Assembly (NCBI RefSeq): GCF_029207565.1 | Contig: NZ_JANCMW010000006.1 | Coordinates: 62,001 to 126,000 of the forward strand | Source of the DNA: Marinobacter iranensis | GTDB taxonomy: Bacteria > Pseudomonadota > Gammaproteobacteria > Pseudomonadales > Oleiphilaceae | Reading direction: 5' to 3' | DNA: 64,000 nt | Shown here: in pieces, positions 17,150 through 26,455 of the stretch | Position numbering within the stretch: the stretch's first letter is position 1 | How the letters are laid out: every line of letters begins with the position of its first letter | Translations under genes and position numbers: made by a program | Notes under the pieces: generated by a model | Told to the model about the DNA's origin: nothing | The model's database searches: none | What the model saw: only the letters and a program-made list of their open reading frames with translations

Positions 17150-18316
17150 TTATTGGATAGCCTCGGCGACACCTGGCTCAAGCAGCCGACGGGCCACAAT
17201 TAGCCGCATGATTTCGTTGGTGCCTTCCAGTATCTGGTGCACTCGCAGGTCGCGTACATAGCGCTCCAGCGGGTACTCGCGGATGTAGCCGTAACCCCCG
17301 TGAAGCTGCAACGCCTCGTTGCACACGTCAAAGCAGGCATCGGTGGCAAAGCGTTTGGCCATGGCACAATGGAGGGTGGCTTCGTTGTCGCCCTGGTCCA
17401 GCCGGTAGGCCGCCAGGCGAACCATCTGCCGGGCCGCCACCAGGTTGGTGGCCATGTCCGCCAGCTTGAATTGCAGCGCCTGGAAGCCCGCCAGGGACTG
17501 GCCGAACTGCTCCCGTTCGTGCATGTAGTTGCGGGCCCGAAGCAGGGCGGCATGGGCCCCGCCGATCGAACAGGTGGCAATATTCAGGCGTCCACCGTCC
17601 AGGCCCTTCATGGCGATCATGAAACCCTGGCCTTCCTCGCCCAGCCGGTTATTGGCCGGTACGCGCACGTTCTCGAAGGTAATCTGGCGGGTAGGCTGGC
17701 TGTTCCAGCCCATCTTTTCCTCGGCCTTGCCGTAGTGGATGCCGTCGCTGTCGGCGGGCACCACAAAGGCGCTGATGCCCTTCGGGCCGCTGTCCGGCTC
17801 CCCTGTGCGGGCCATAACCACCAGCATCTGGGTGGCGCCGGCGCCGGAGATAAACACCTTGCTGCCGTTAAGCAGGTAGCTGTCACCGTCACGGGTGGCC
17901 TTGGTGCGCAGATTGCCGGCATCGGAGCCGGCACCCGGTTCGGTCAGGCAGTAGGAGCCCAGCCATTCACCGCTGGCCATTTTCGGGGCAATCTGTTTCT
18001 GGATGTCGGCATTGCCGAACTGCGCCACCATCCAGGTCGCCATGTTGTGGATGGTGATGTAGGCGGCCGTGGAAGGGCAGGCAGCCGCCAGCTCTTCCAC
18101 GATCACGCTGGTATCCAGCCGTGACAGCCCCATTCCCCCCTGGGCTTCCGGAGTGTAGATACCGCAAAAACCCATTTCACCGGCTTCGCGAATCACTTCC
18201 ACCGGAAACAGATGGTCTGCGTCCCATTTCGCTGCGTGGGGCGCCATGGCCTTTTCCGCGAAAGCCTTGGCGGCCTCGCGGAAGGCCAACTGATCTTCCG
18301 TCAGATCAAAGTTCAT
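17150..18316 (-). CDS. Acyl-CoA dehydrogenase (probable isobutyryl-CoA dehydrogenase)
   Basis: FAD flavoprotein of 388 residues. The flavin and substrate motifs are GSYCLTEPGAGSDAGNL and KVFISGAGATQMLVVMAR; the catalytic glutamate lies in HQILEGTNEIMR near the C terminus; LQLHGGYGYIREYPLERYVRD is the usual FAD-adenine region. Placement between mmsA and the hydratase in the mms operon makes isobutyryl-CoA the likely substrate. It begins 10 bases after the mmsA stop. Confidence 0.92.
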   Translation of the reverse strand: MNFDLTEDQLAFREAAKAFAEKAMAPHAAKWDADHLFPVEVIREAGEMGFCGIYTPEAQGGMGLSRLDTSVIVEELAAACPSTAAYITIHNMATWMVAQFGNADIQKQIAPKMASGEWLGSYCLTEPGAGSDAGNLRTKATRDGDSYLLNGSKVFISGAGATQMLVVMARTGEPDSGPKGISAFVVPADSDGIHYGKAEEKMGWNSQPTRQITFENVRVPANNRLGEEGQGFMIAMKGLDGGRLNIATCSIGGAHAALLRARNYMHEREQFGQSLAGFQALQFKLADMATNLVAARQMVRLAAYRLDQGDNEATLHCAMAKRFATDACFDVCNEALQLHGGYGYIREYPLERYVRDLRVHQILEGTNEIMRLIVARRLLEPGVAEAIQ

Positions 18317-18325
18317 GGGCTCCCC

Positions 18326-19816
18326 TTACCGCATGCGGATAGAGAAGTTGGTTTCGGCAACCGCGTCGCTGCTGAACCAGCGCGCCGTAATGGTCTTGGT
18401 TTCGGTGTAGAACTTCACCGCCTGCTTGCCGTAGGCGTGCTGGTCACCGTAGAAGGAGCCCTTCCAGCCGGTGAACGAGAAGAACGGCAGGGGCACCGGA
18501 ATGGGCACGTTGATACCCACCTGACCCACTTCGATTTCATGCTGGTAGCGGCGTGCCGCACCACCGGAGCTGGTATAGATGGAGGTGCCGTTGCCGTAGG
18601 GGCTGTCGTTTACCAGGGCGATGGCATCCGCGAGGGTATCCACTTCCATGCAGGACAGCACGGGGCCGAAGATTTCCTCTTTGTAGATGTCCATGTCCGG
18701 CTTGACGCCAGAGAACAGTGTGGGGCCAACCCAGTTGCCGTCCGGCAGGCCGTCGACGGTGCAGTTGCGGCCGTCCAGCAGCAGGTTGGCGCCTTCCTGC
18801 TCACCGCGGGTAATCAGTGACTCCACCCGCTCTTTCGCTTTCTGGCTGATGATCGGGCCGTAGCTGGCGGACTTGTCGTTCCAGGCGCCCGGCTTGGCGG
18901 CGGCCAATGCATCTCTCACTTCCGGAATCCACTCCTGGGCCTCGCCCACGAAGACCGCGACGGAAATAGCCATGCAGCGCTGACCGGCTGCGCCCACAGA
19001 CGCGCCTACCAGAGCTTTCACAACCTGGTCCTTGTCCGCATCAGGAAGCACGACCATGTGGTTCTTGGCACCGGCGAAGCTCTGTACACGCTTCATGTTG
19101 CGGGTACCGGTTTCGTAGATATAACGGCCTACCGGCACGGAGCCAACGAAGGACACCGCCTTGATGGCCGGATCGGTCAGCAGCACGTCCACCTGCTCCT
19201 TGCCACCGTGGACCACCTGCAACACACCCTTGGGCGCGCCGGCCTGCTCAAACAGCTCGGCCAGTTTCATCGGCGTCAGCGGGTCCTGCTCGGACGGCTT
19301 GAGGATAAAGGTGTTACCGCAGGCAATCGCCATGGGGAACATCCACAGGGGAATCATCGCCGGGAAATTGAACGGGGTGATGCCGGCGCAGACGCCCAGG
19401 GGCTGGGTGTAGGAATAGGTGTCGATTTCCCGGGCCACGTTCTCAACGGTTTCGCCCATCATCAGCGACGGGATGTTGGCCGCATGTTCCACAACCTCGA
19501 TGCCGCGCCATACATCGCCCTTGGCATCCTCAAAGGTTTTACCGGTTTCGCTGGAAAGGATCTCGGCAATTTCGTCGTGGTGTTCTTTCAGCAGTGCCTG
19601 GTAACGCATCATCACCCGGGCACGCTCGGAAACCGGGGTTTCCTTCCAGGACTTGAACACCTCGCCGGCATTGTCGATGGCACGACGCATTTCCGCATCG
19701 GTGGTGCAGGGCGCGCGGGCGATGACTTCGTTGGTGGCAGGATCGGTAACGTCAATCCACTGGTCGGTCTGGCTCTGTACAAACTCACCAGTGATATAAA
19801 GGGGTACGTTTTTCAT
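18326..19816 (-). CDS. mmsA: CoA-acylating methylmalonate-semialdehyde dehydrogenase
   Basis: Converts methylmalonate semialdehyde, CoA and NAD to propionyl-CoA, the last step of valine breakdown; about 496 residues. The catalytic cysteine is in [18 protein letters not shown], and [18 protein letters not shown] and [14 protein letters not shown] are typical of MmsA. ATG 19816 is preferred because AGGGA lies 8 bases upstream; an in-frame ATG at 19834 is an alternative. First gene of the five-gene operon and divergent from mmsR. Confidence 0.95.
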   Translation of the reverse strand: MKNVPLYITGEFVQSQTDQWIDVTDPATNEVIARAPCTTDAEMRRAIDNAGEVFKSWKETPVSERARVMMRYQALLKEHHDEIAEILSSETGKTFEDAKGDVWRGIEVVEHAANIPSLMMGETVENVAREIDTYSYTQPLGVCAGITPFNFPAMIPLWMFPMAIACGNTFILKPSEQDPLTPMKLAELFEQAGAPKGVLQVVHGGKEQVDVLLTDPAIKAVSFVGSVPVGRYIYETGTRNMKRVQSFAGAKNHMVVLPDADKDQVVKALVGASVGAAGQRCMAISVAVFVGEAQEWIPEVRDALAAAKPGAWNDKSASYGPIISQKAKERVESLITRGEQEGANLLLDGRNCTVDGLPDGNWVGPTLFSGVKPDMDIYKEEIFGPVLSCMEVDTLADAIALVNDSPYGNGTSIYTSSGGAARRYQHEIEVGQVGINVPIPVPLPFFSFTGWKGSFYGDQHAYGKQAVKFYTETKTITARWFSSDAVAETNFSIRMR

Positions 19817-19912
19817 AGCAATGTTCCCTGTCATTGTTGTAGGAGTGGGGTCTTTACCCTCAGGTTGTCATCGATCCTAGCACAGCCCTCTGCCGCCCCA
19901 TGATTGACTAAG

Positions 19913-19939
19913 TTTCGACCATGATGGATTATATTTCGA
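19913..19939. promoter_or_regulatory. Candidate MmsR site: two direct TTTCGA repeats in the mmsA-mmsR intergenic region
   Basis: TTTCGA occurs at 19913-19918 and 19934-19939 in the same direction, 21 bases apart, i.e. two helical turns. Paired direct repeats with this spacing are usual for AraC-family activators. They lie between the divergent mmsR and mmsA starts. The motif is short, so this is a suggestion only. Confidence 0.35.
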
Positions 19940-19949
19940 TATATCAGGA

Positions 19950-20840
19950 ATGCAGCCAACGATTATGACCAGAACCTCCCAGTGGCCGGTACCGCCAGAC
20001 AGCATCCGTTACGTCATCCCCGACCCGGTAATACGTAGCCTGTCACGGCACCCCCTGACCCGCGACCTGTACCCGCTGGCCTTTGGCCACTATCGCCGCG
20101 CGGCGGGCCACCACATGCACCGGGAGCACCACAACGACCATCTTTTGATTCACTGCACGGAAGGCGAAGCCTACCTCAGCGTCGAAGACGAGCCCTGCCT
20201 GGTCCGGGCCGGCGACCTGGTGCTGATTCCCGCCGGGGCCGCCCATCGCTATACCGCCGCACCGGAGAACCCATGGACAATCCATTGGGTACACTATGCA
20301 GGCCCTTTGGCGGAAAACTTCCGGGAACACATGGGGTTTACCGATGGCATTCGCATTCAGCACATCGGGCGGCAGCCCAGGTTGCTGGTGGACTTCAACG
20401 GTTTGCTGTCGGTTCGGCAGACCGGCTTCCGAACCCCCGGCCTGGTGCATGTGGCCAATCGCTTGCGGCAGCTACTGGCGGCGGTGCCCCTGAGTGTCGG
20501 CGAAGCCGGCCACGCCCAGCAGCCGGACCTGGAGATCATCCACAACTTCATGCGCGAGCACCTGGACGAGCGCATCACTCTCAATCAGTTGGCGGACCTG
20601 ACAGGTCTCTCACCCGCGCACTTCGCCACCCGCTACCGGGCCCTGACCGGGGTGTCCCCCATCCAGCATTTCCTGCACCTGAAAGTGGAACAGGCCTGCC
20701 AGCTGCTGGACACCACGGACCATTCCTTCACCCATATCAGCAGCATGCTGGGTTATGCCGACAACTATTACTTCTCGCGGCTGTTCAAGAAAGTCATGGG
20801 CCAGTCGCCTACCGACTATCGGCATACCCATCGCCATTAA
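19950..20840 (+). CDS. mmsR: AraC-family transcriptional regulator MmsR
   Basis: Probable activator of the divergent mms operon, 296 residues. The N-terminal cupin sensor has HHMHREHHNDHLLIHCTEGE and LVLIPAGAAHRY. The C-terminal AraC DNA-binding domain has two helix-turn-helix units: ITLNQLADLTGLSPAHFATR and FTHISSMLGYADNYYFSRLF, ending MGQSPTDYR. The start is uncertain: AGGA touches the ATG at 19950, and an in-frame ATG lies at 19965. The inducer is expected to be 3-hydroxyisobutyrate or a related valine metabolite, by analogy with the known mms system. Confidence 0.88.
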   Translation: MQPTIMTRTSQWPVPPDSIRYVIPDPVIRSLSRHPLTRDLYPLAFGHYRRAAGHHMHREHHNDHLLIHCTEGEAYLSVEDEPCLVRAGDLVLIPAGAAHRYTAAPENPWTIHWVHYAGPLAENFREHMGFTDGIRIQHIGRQPRLLVDFNGLLSVRQTGFRTPGLVHVANRLRQLLAAVPLSVGEAGHAQQPDLEIIHNFMREHLDERITLNQLADLTGLSPAHFATRYRALTGVSPIQHFLHLKVEQACQLLDTTDHSFTHISSMLGYADNYYFSRLFKKVMGQSPTDYRHTHRH

Positions 20841-20932
20841 GTGGCTTGGCTGCCGGCCTTGTTGCTGTTATTCGGCAGAGTGCATACTGGAGCCGTCACC
20901 TGCCCCCATAACAATCAATTCAGGAGCCCCCC

Positions 20933-21739
20933 GTGACACGCCCGCCCGTTTACACCGAAACCACCAACGCTGTTGTTACCATTGTTATAAACCGCCCCGA
21001 AAAACGGAACGCTGTTGACCGCGAAACCGCCAACGCCCTGCGCCAGGCCTTTGCCGACTTTGAAGCAAATGACGAGCTGAAAGTGGCCGTACTCTGGGGC
21101 GAAGGCGGTAACTTTTGCGCAGGGGCTGATCTCGAAGCCGTCGGCGACCCGGAACGGCGCAACGAGATTGAGGCAACGGGTACCGCACACGGCCCCATGG
21201 GCCCCTCCCGCATGGAACTGTCCAAACCCGTGATCGCGGCGGTGTCGGGATACGCAGTGGCTGGCGGCCTGGAGTTGGCATTGATGTGTGATTTGCGGGT
21301 GGTGGAAGAATCCGCCATTTTCGGTGTCTTCTGCCGCCGTTGGGGTGTACCGCTGATTGACGGCGGAACGGTTCGCCTGCCAAGGGTCGTTGGCCACGGT
21401 AACGCCATGGACATGATCCTGACCGGTCGGCCGGTTAACGCCAAAGAAGCCAAAGCCATGGGGCTGGCAAACCGGGTGGTGCCGGACGGAGAGGCGCGAT
21501 CCTCCGCGGAAGCCCTGGCAGCGGACATTGCCGGTTTCCCCCAGAAGTGCCTGCGCGCCGATCGCCACTCCGCCATTCACCAGTGGGATATGGAGCTACG
21601 CGAAGCGCTGGCTGCCGAGGGTGCTGGCGGCTATCCTGTGGTGTTCGAAGAAGCCATTGAAGGCGCCGGCCGGTTTGCTGGCGGCGCCGGGCGCCACGGA
21701 ACCTTCCATAAACCCAACAAACCCAGCGAGCCTTCATGA
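20933..21739 (+). CDS. Crotonase / enoyl-CoA hydratase-like protein
   Basis: Crotonase-fold protein of 268 residues. The GTG start follows AGGAG by about 6 bases. GGNFCAGADLEAV forms the oxyanion loop and VAGGLELALMCDLRVVEE keeps the first glutamate region. Where hydratases carry the second glutamate (a PE-x-x-x-G loop) this protein has FCRRWGVPLIDGG, so simple hydratase chemistry is doubtful. The last 30 residues are low-complexity (GGAGRHGTFHKPNKPSEPS). Its stop overlaps the metallophosphoesterase start by 4 bases. Confidence 0.85.
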   Translation: MTRPPVYTETTNAVVTIVINRPEKRNAVDRETANALRQAFADFEANDELKVAVLWGEGGNFCAGADLEAVGDPERRNEIEATGTAHGPMGPSRMELSKPVIAAVSGYAVAGGLELALMCDLRVVEESAIFGVFCRRWGVPLIDGGTVRLPRVVGHGNAMDMILTGRPVNAKEAKAMGLANRVVPDGEARSSAEALAADIAGFPQKCLRADRHSAIHQWDMELREALAAEGAGGYPVVFEEAIEGAGRFAGGAGRHGTFHKPNKPSEPS

Positions 21740-22365
21740 GACTGGTCTGCATATCGGATACCCACAGCATGCACCGCCAGGTGACGGTACCGGACGGCGA
21801 CGTGCTGATCCACGCCGGCGACTGCCTGGGCGTCGGCACCCTTGAGGAACTGGAGGACCTGGATAACTGGTTTTCCGAGCAGCCCCACCGCCACAAGATT
21901 CTGGTTGCCGGCAACCATGACTGGTGTCTGCAGGATGAGCCAGCCGACGCTGAAGCGCTGATCCGGAATGCGATTTACCTGCGGGACTGCGGTACCGAGA
22001 TTGAGGGTGTGAAGTTCTGGGGCAGCCCCTGGACACCGGTGTTCTTCGATTGGGCCTTCAACCTGACACGCGGCCCGGCGATTGCCGAGCGCTGGGCAAA
22101 GATTCCAGCAGACACCGACGTACTGATCACCCATGGGCCGCCCGCCGGCATCCTCGACCAAGTGATCACCGCCACTCACTCCCAGGCCGTCGGTTGTGAT
22201 GACCTGGCGCGGGAACTGGAACGGCTGACTCTGAAAATGCATCTGTTCGGGCATATTCACGAAAGCTACGGGCAGCAAACCGTGAATGACTGCCTGTTCG
22301 TCAATGCCAGCACCTGCACGGGCAGCTACAAACCCCTGAACCCGCCAATCGTTGTGGATCTCTGA
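21736..22365 (+). CDS. Calcineurin-like metallophosphoesterase
   Basis: Cytoplasmic di-metal phosphoesterase of 209 residues. The metal-binding motifs appear in order: CISDTHSMH, IHAGDCLG, VAGNHDW, LITHGPP and FGHIHESYG. The short form resembles MPPED/Rv-type single-domain phosphodiesterases of unknown substrate. It overlaps the crotonase gene before it (ATGA) and stops 8 bases before the VRR-NUC gene, so the four genes from 20933 to 26362 may form one transcript. Confidence 0.88.
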   Translation: MRLVCISDTHSMHRQVTVPDGDVLIHAGDCLGVGTLEELEDLDNWFSEQPHRHKILVAGNHDWCLQDEPADAEALIRNAIYLRDCGTEIEGVKFWGSPWTPVFFDWAFNLTRGPAIAERWAKIPADTDVLITHGPPAGILDQVITATHSQAVGCDDLARELERLTLKMHLFGHIHESYGQQTVNDCLFVNASTCTGSYKPLNPPIVVDL

Positions 22366-22373
22366 ATTCAGCT

Positions 22374-24080
22374 ATGAACCCCGCGCCAGCCCGACACACC
22401 ACCATGCCCGGCACCGCCGACCTGGACAATCCGCTGTACTATCTCGAGAACTTCGAGACGGTCGTGCGCTGGGTACGACAGCACCACAGCGATTTGCTGA
22501 CCGCCGATGAAACCGGGCGGATAGACAGCCTGCTGACACTGGATCAGTCGGCAAGGGCACTGCTGGCCCGAATGGTCATGCGCAGCGGCGAGCTGTTCCG
22601 GGTGGAAAAACTCAACTACCCGGAGCTTGGCGTGCCGGTGAAAGACGCCGCAAGCGCACTATCCCGCAACGGCTGGATTGAAGACAACCCGGGCATTCCC
22701 CTGGCCAAGCTCTTTCGCCTGTTCACCCTTGCCGAGCTTCGCCCCGCGCTGGCAGACCAGATCTCCGCTGCCGGTCTGCCAACCGCAGCCGCCAAGGGGT
22801 TATTGAAAGACACACTGATCCCGTTGTATCCCGACGCAGCACCGGTGGAACACTGGCTGCCGGGTATCCCCACACAGGTGATCCGACTGAACCACATGGC
22901 CCTGTTCGACCGCCTTCGCCTGATGTTTTTTGGCAATCTGCGCCAGAGCTGGTCCGATTTCGTGCTGGTGGAGCTGGGCCACCAGCAATATGAACAGGTA
23001 CCGCTCTCCACCGAATCCCGGGCCTTCGACGAGCGTGACGATGTAGACCGATACCTCATCATGCACCACTGCCGTGAACGCCTGGACGAAGGTGAATCGC
23101 CGGAAACCGTATGGCAGGATGTCCCCCCGGCCAACGACAACCCCTGGCTGGAAAGCCGGCGCGGCCGCTTGCTATTCGAGCTGGGCAAACTGGCGGAGCG
23201 CGGCGGTAACACGGACCTGGCGCTTTCCGCCTACCAACACAGCGGTCACCGCGAAGCCCGCCTGCGGCAGTTGCGACTGCTGGAGCGACTCAAGCGACAC
23301 CACGAAGCCTGGGCGTTGGCTATAACCGCCGGCGATGCCCCCAGGTTCGGCTCGGAGGAGCGGGGGCTGGAGCGTATCCTGTTGCGGTTGGCCAAAAAGC
23401 TGGGAGAAGCCACCCCCCAGGCCTCTACGCGCCCGGCAATCACGGCCTTTACCCTGGAGCTGGATAATCCGCAAGGGCACTCTGTGGAATGGGTGGCTAT
23501 GGAGCACCTGTCTGAACCAGAGGCGCCGGTTGCCTATGTGGAAAACACCCTGATCAATGGTCTTTTTGGGCTGCTGTGCTGGCGCCCTCTGTTTGCGCCC
23601 GTTCCCGGCGCCTTCTTCCACCCCTTCCACACCGGGCCGGTGGATCTGTATCGGGAGGATTTCGTGGAACGCCGGCAGGCACTGTTTGATGACTGCCTGG
23701 ATGCCCTGGCCACGGACGACTACAAAACCAGGATTCGCAACACCTGGCGGAAAAAGCAGGGCGTTGCCTCGCCTTTCGTGATCTGGCCAGCGCTCTCGGA
23801 AGACCTGCTGGAACTGGCACTGGAGTGTATTCCCGCCCACCACCTGGAGCGTATGTTCCGGCGCCTGCTGGACAACCTGAAAGAACACCGCAGCGGCTTC
23901 CCCGATCTGATTCGCTTCCACCCGGGCCATACCGATCCGAATCGGCGCTATGAAATGATTGAAGTGAAAGGCCCGGGTGACCGCTTACAGGATCACCAGA
24001 CCCGTTGGCTGGAATTCTGTGTCAGCCACGATATCGCGGTGTCGGTTTGTTACGTGCGCTGGGCCGGGGCCGCCGAATGA
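22374..24080 (+). CDS. VRR-NUC domain nuclease, FAN1-like
   Basis: Structure-selective nuclease candidate of 568 residues. The C-terminal VRR-NUC (PD-(D/E)XK) domain is clear at about residues 450-565: RSGFPDLIRFHPG, MIEVKGPGDRLQDHQTRWL and a final CYVRWAG. The N-terminal two-thirds resembles FAN1 SAP-like and TPR-like parts (for example ALSAYQHSGHREARLRQLRLLERL), and LLARMVMRSGELFRVEKLNYPEL near residue 65 is typical of FAN1 proteins. FAN1 cuts branched DNA and helps repair interstrand cross-links. It overlaps the following helicase by 4 bases (ATGA). Confidence 0.9.
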   Translation: MNPAPARHTTMPGTADLDNPLYYLENFETVVRWVRQHHSDLLTADETGRIDSLLTLDQSARALLARMVMRSGELFRVEKLNYPELGVPVKDAASALSRNGWIEDNPGIPLAKLFRLFTLAELRPALADQISAAGLPTAAAKGLLKDTLIPLYPDAAPVEHWLPGIPTQVIRLNHMALFDRLRLMFFGNLRQSWSDFVLVELGHQQYEQVPLSTESRAFDERDDVDRYLIMHHCRERLDEGESPETVWQDVPPANDNPWLESRRGRLLFELGKLAERGGNTDLALSAYQHSGHREARLRQLRLLERLKRHHEAWALAITAGDAPRFGSEERGLERILLRLAKKLGEATPQASTRPAITAFTLELDNPQGHSVEWVAMEHLSEPEAPVAYVENTLINGLFGLLCWRPLFAPVPGAFFHPFHTGPVDLYREDFVERRQALFDDCLDALATDDYKTRIRNTWRKKQGVASPFVIWPALSEDLLELALECIPAHHLERMFRRLLDNLKEHRSGFPDLIRFHPGHTDPNRRYEMIEVKGPGDRLQDHQTRWLEFCVSHDIAVSVCYVRWAGAAE

Positions 24081-26362
24081 GTGACCTCAAGGTTGCCGTG
24101 CGGACCCTCTGCGAGTTCGCCGCCCGCAAGGGCGACCTGGACTTGCGCTACACACCGGCCCCCACATCGGAAGAGGGCATTGCTGGCCACGGCGCCGTTC
24201 AGGCCCGTCGCGGACCAAGGTATCAAAGCGAAGTGGCCCTGGCCGGCCAGTGCGGCAAACTGATGGTCAGCGGCCGGGCCGATGGGTATGACCCGGTTGC
24301 CGGCCGGCTGGAAGAAATCAAGACCCACCGGGGCGACCTGTCCCGGGTGCGGGAAGCCCAACGTAACCTGCACCGGGCGCAACTGCGGGCTTACGGAGCG
24401 CTGATCTGTCGTCAGGAGAAGCTGAAAAAGATTGAACTGGCCCTGATCTACTACGATGTGGGCAAGGACAAGGAAACACCCATCACTCAAACCGCCAGTG
24501 CCGACGAACTCTGGCAGGAACTGGAACAACTCTGTGCCATCTACAGCGGCTGGGCGGAACAGGAGGCCGGCCACCGGCAGGATCGCGACCAGGCGCTCTC
24601 GCAGCTTACCTTTCCCTTCCCCGAATTCCGGCCCCAGCAACGGGCCCTGGCGGAAACCGTATACCGGAACAGCCTTCGCAACCGGAAGCTGCTGCTGGAA
24701 GCTCCCACTGGCCTTGGCAAAACCCTGGGCACCCTGTTCCCGGCCCTGATGGCCATGCCCGCAGCCGGGCAGGACCGGCTGTTCTACCTGACCAGCCGCA
24801 ACACCGCCCGCCATCTGGCAGTGGATGCCGTCCATCTCCTACGGGAGAAACAAACCGGCATGCTGCCACTGCGAACCCTGGAACTGGTCGCCAAGGACCA
24901 CGCCTGCGAACACCCGGACAAGGCTTGTCACGGCGATGCCTGCCCACTGGCCAAAGGCTTCTTCGACCGGCTGCCAGCGGCCCGGGCCGATGCCGCCAAC
25001 CACACCGGCGCCCTCACCCAACAGGTACTGGCGGACATCGCCAGCCAACATGGTCTCTGCCCCTACTTCCTGGCCCAGGAAATGGCGCGCTGGTGCGATG
25101 TGGTGGTGGCGGATGTGAACCGGATGTTCGACCAGTCCGCCCTGCTCCACGCCCTGACCCGACAGAACGACTGGAAGGCCAGCCTGCTGATCGACGAGGC
25201 CCACAACCTGGTGGACAGGGCCAGGGGCATGTACTCGGTGGAACTGAGCCAGGCCCGCCTGCTCCGAATTCGAAAGCAGGCACCCAAGGCCCTGAAAGCC
25301 AAACTGGATGGCGTCTCCCGGGCCTGGCAATCGGTGATCCGCGACCATGCTCCGGACATCAGCCGGGAACCGGTGATCCTGGACAACCTGCCCGGCTCAC
25401 TCACCGGCGCCCTGAACCGTCTGGTCTCCGCCATCACCGACTACCTGGCGGACCATCCGCCCGATCTTGCGCTGCAGGAATTGATGTTTGAAAGCCTGGC
25501 CTTTACCAAACTGGCCGAGGTGTTTGGCGACCATTCCCTGTGCGAGCTGGTCAGGCCCGGCCGAGGCAAGGCGCAACTGGCCATCCGCAACCTGATCCCG
25601 GCGGATTTTCTCCACCCGCGCTTCGAGACCGCCGACAGCACCCTGCTGTTCTCCGCCACCCTCTCACCCGGCATCTACTACCGTGACTTGCTGGGCATGC
25701 CCGAAGACACCTGCTTCCAGTCGCTGCCCGGCCCGTTTTCCGCCGACCAGTTGAGTGTGCATTTCACCCCCCACATCAGCACCCGCCAGGCGGACCGGGA
25801 ACGCTCGCTGACACCCATTGCCGAGCTCATCGCCCGGCAATACCGCGAGCGGCCCGGGAACTACCTGGCCTTTTTCAGCAGCTTTGCCTACCTCAACCGG
25901 GTGCGGGACACCCTGGCCAGCGAAGCGCCGGACATTCCTATTCGAACCCAGCAACCGGGAATGTCCGGTGAGGACCGCACCGCATTTCTGGATGACTTCC
26001 GCAACGACAATTCCAGCGTTGCCTTCGCCGTACTCGGCGGGGTCTTCAGCGAAGGCATCGACCTGCCCGGTGACCGCCTGATCGGCGCCTTCGTGGCCAC
26101 CCTGGGCCTGCCACCGTTCGACGCCTGGCACGAAATTTTACGCAAACGGCTGGAACACCGCTTCGGCAGCGGCCAGGCCTACACCTACCTGATTCCCGGC
26201 CTGCAGAAAGTAGCCCAGGCCGCCGGCCGGGTGATCCGCACACCGGAAGACCGGGGTGTCATCTGGTTGATCGACGACCGTTTCCTGCAGCCCGACATCC
26301 GCCAGTTGCTGCCGACCTGGTGGATAACGCCCTCATCCGCAGATATCACTGGTCATTCATAA
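24077..26362 (+). CDS. DinG/XPD-family Fe-S helicase with N-terminal PD-(D/E)XK nuclease domain
   Basis: Superfamily 2 DNA helicase of 761 residues. N-terminal about 175 residues: a Cas4/RecB-like nuclease core with GRADGYDPVAGRLEEIKTHRG (Asp, Glu-x-Lys) and a QLRAY (Q-xxx-Y) motif. Helicase: Walker A APTGLGKTLG, Walker B/DEAH LLIDEAHNLVDRA, and a C-terminal VFSEGIDLPGDRL and QAAGRVIRTPEDRG. Between Walker A and DEAH are cysteines in HACEH, KACHGDACPL and GLCPYF, matching a 4Fe-4S site as in XPD/DinG. The start at 24077 is set by the ATGA overlap with the VRR-NUC gene. Confidence 0.92.
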   Translation: MSDLKVAVRTLCEFAARKGDLDLRYTPAPTSEEGIAGHGAVQARRGPRYQSEVALAGQCGKLMVSGRADGYDPVAGRLEEIKTHRGDLSRVREAQRNLHRAQLRAYGALICRQEKLKKIELALIYYDVGKDKETPITQTASADELWQELEQLCAIYSGWAEQEAGHRQDRDQALSQLTFPFPEFRPQQRALAETVYRNSLRNRKLLLEAPTGLGKTLGTLFPALMAMPAAGQDRLFYLTSRNTARHLAVDAVHLLREKQTGMLPLRTLELVAKDHACEHPDKACHGDACPLAKGFFDRLPAARADAANHTGALTQQVLADIASQHGLCPYFLAQEMARWCDVVVADVNRMFDQSALLHALTRQNDWKASLLIDEAHNLVDRARGMYSVELSQARLLRIRKQAPKALKAKLDGVSRAWQSVIRDHAPDISREPVILDNLPGSLTGALNRLVSAITDYLADHPPDLALQELMFESLAFTKLAEVFGDHSLCELVRPGRGKAQLAIRNLIPADFLHPRFETADSTLLFSATLSPGIYYRDLLGMPEDTCFQSLPGPFSADQLSVHFTPHISTRQADRERSLTPIAELIARQYRERPGNYLAFFSSFAYLNRVRDTLASEAPDIPIRTQQPGMSGEDRTAFLDDFRNDNSSVAFAVLGGVFSEGIDLPGDRLIGAFVATLGLPPFDAWHEILRKRLEHRFGSGQAYTYLIPGLQKVAQAAGRVIRTPEDRGVIWLIDDRFLQPDIRQLLPTWWITPSSADITGHS

Positions 26363-26455
26363 AACGAACATCCCTTCGTCACAGTCCTTTCCCAAAGTGA
26401 AACAGGCGGCGCCGATCGCCCCCGACAAACTCAATGATCAATCAGGGAAAGAGCC

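Noticed and set aside
20841..20890. Terminator after mmsR (CTGCCG / CGGCAG)
   Set aside because: The stem is 6 bp with a loop of about 17 bases and no T-run; too weak to call.
26363..26455. Pho box upstream of exeM
   Set aside because: The region has a few CTGTCAT-like fragments at best; I could not find two properly spaced repeats.
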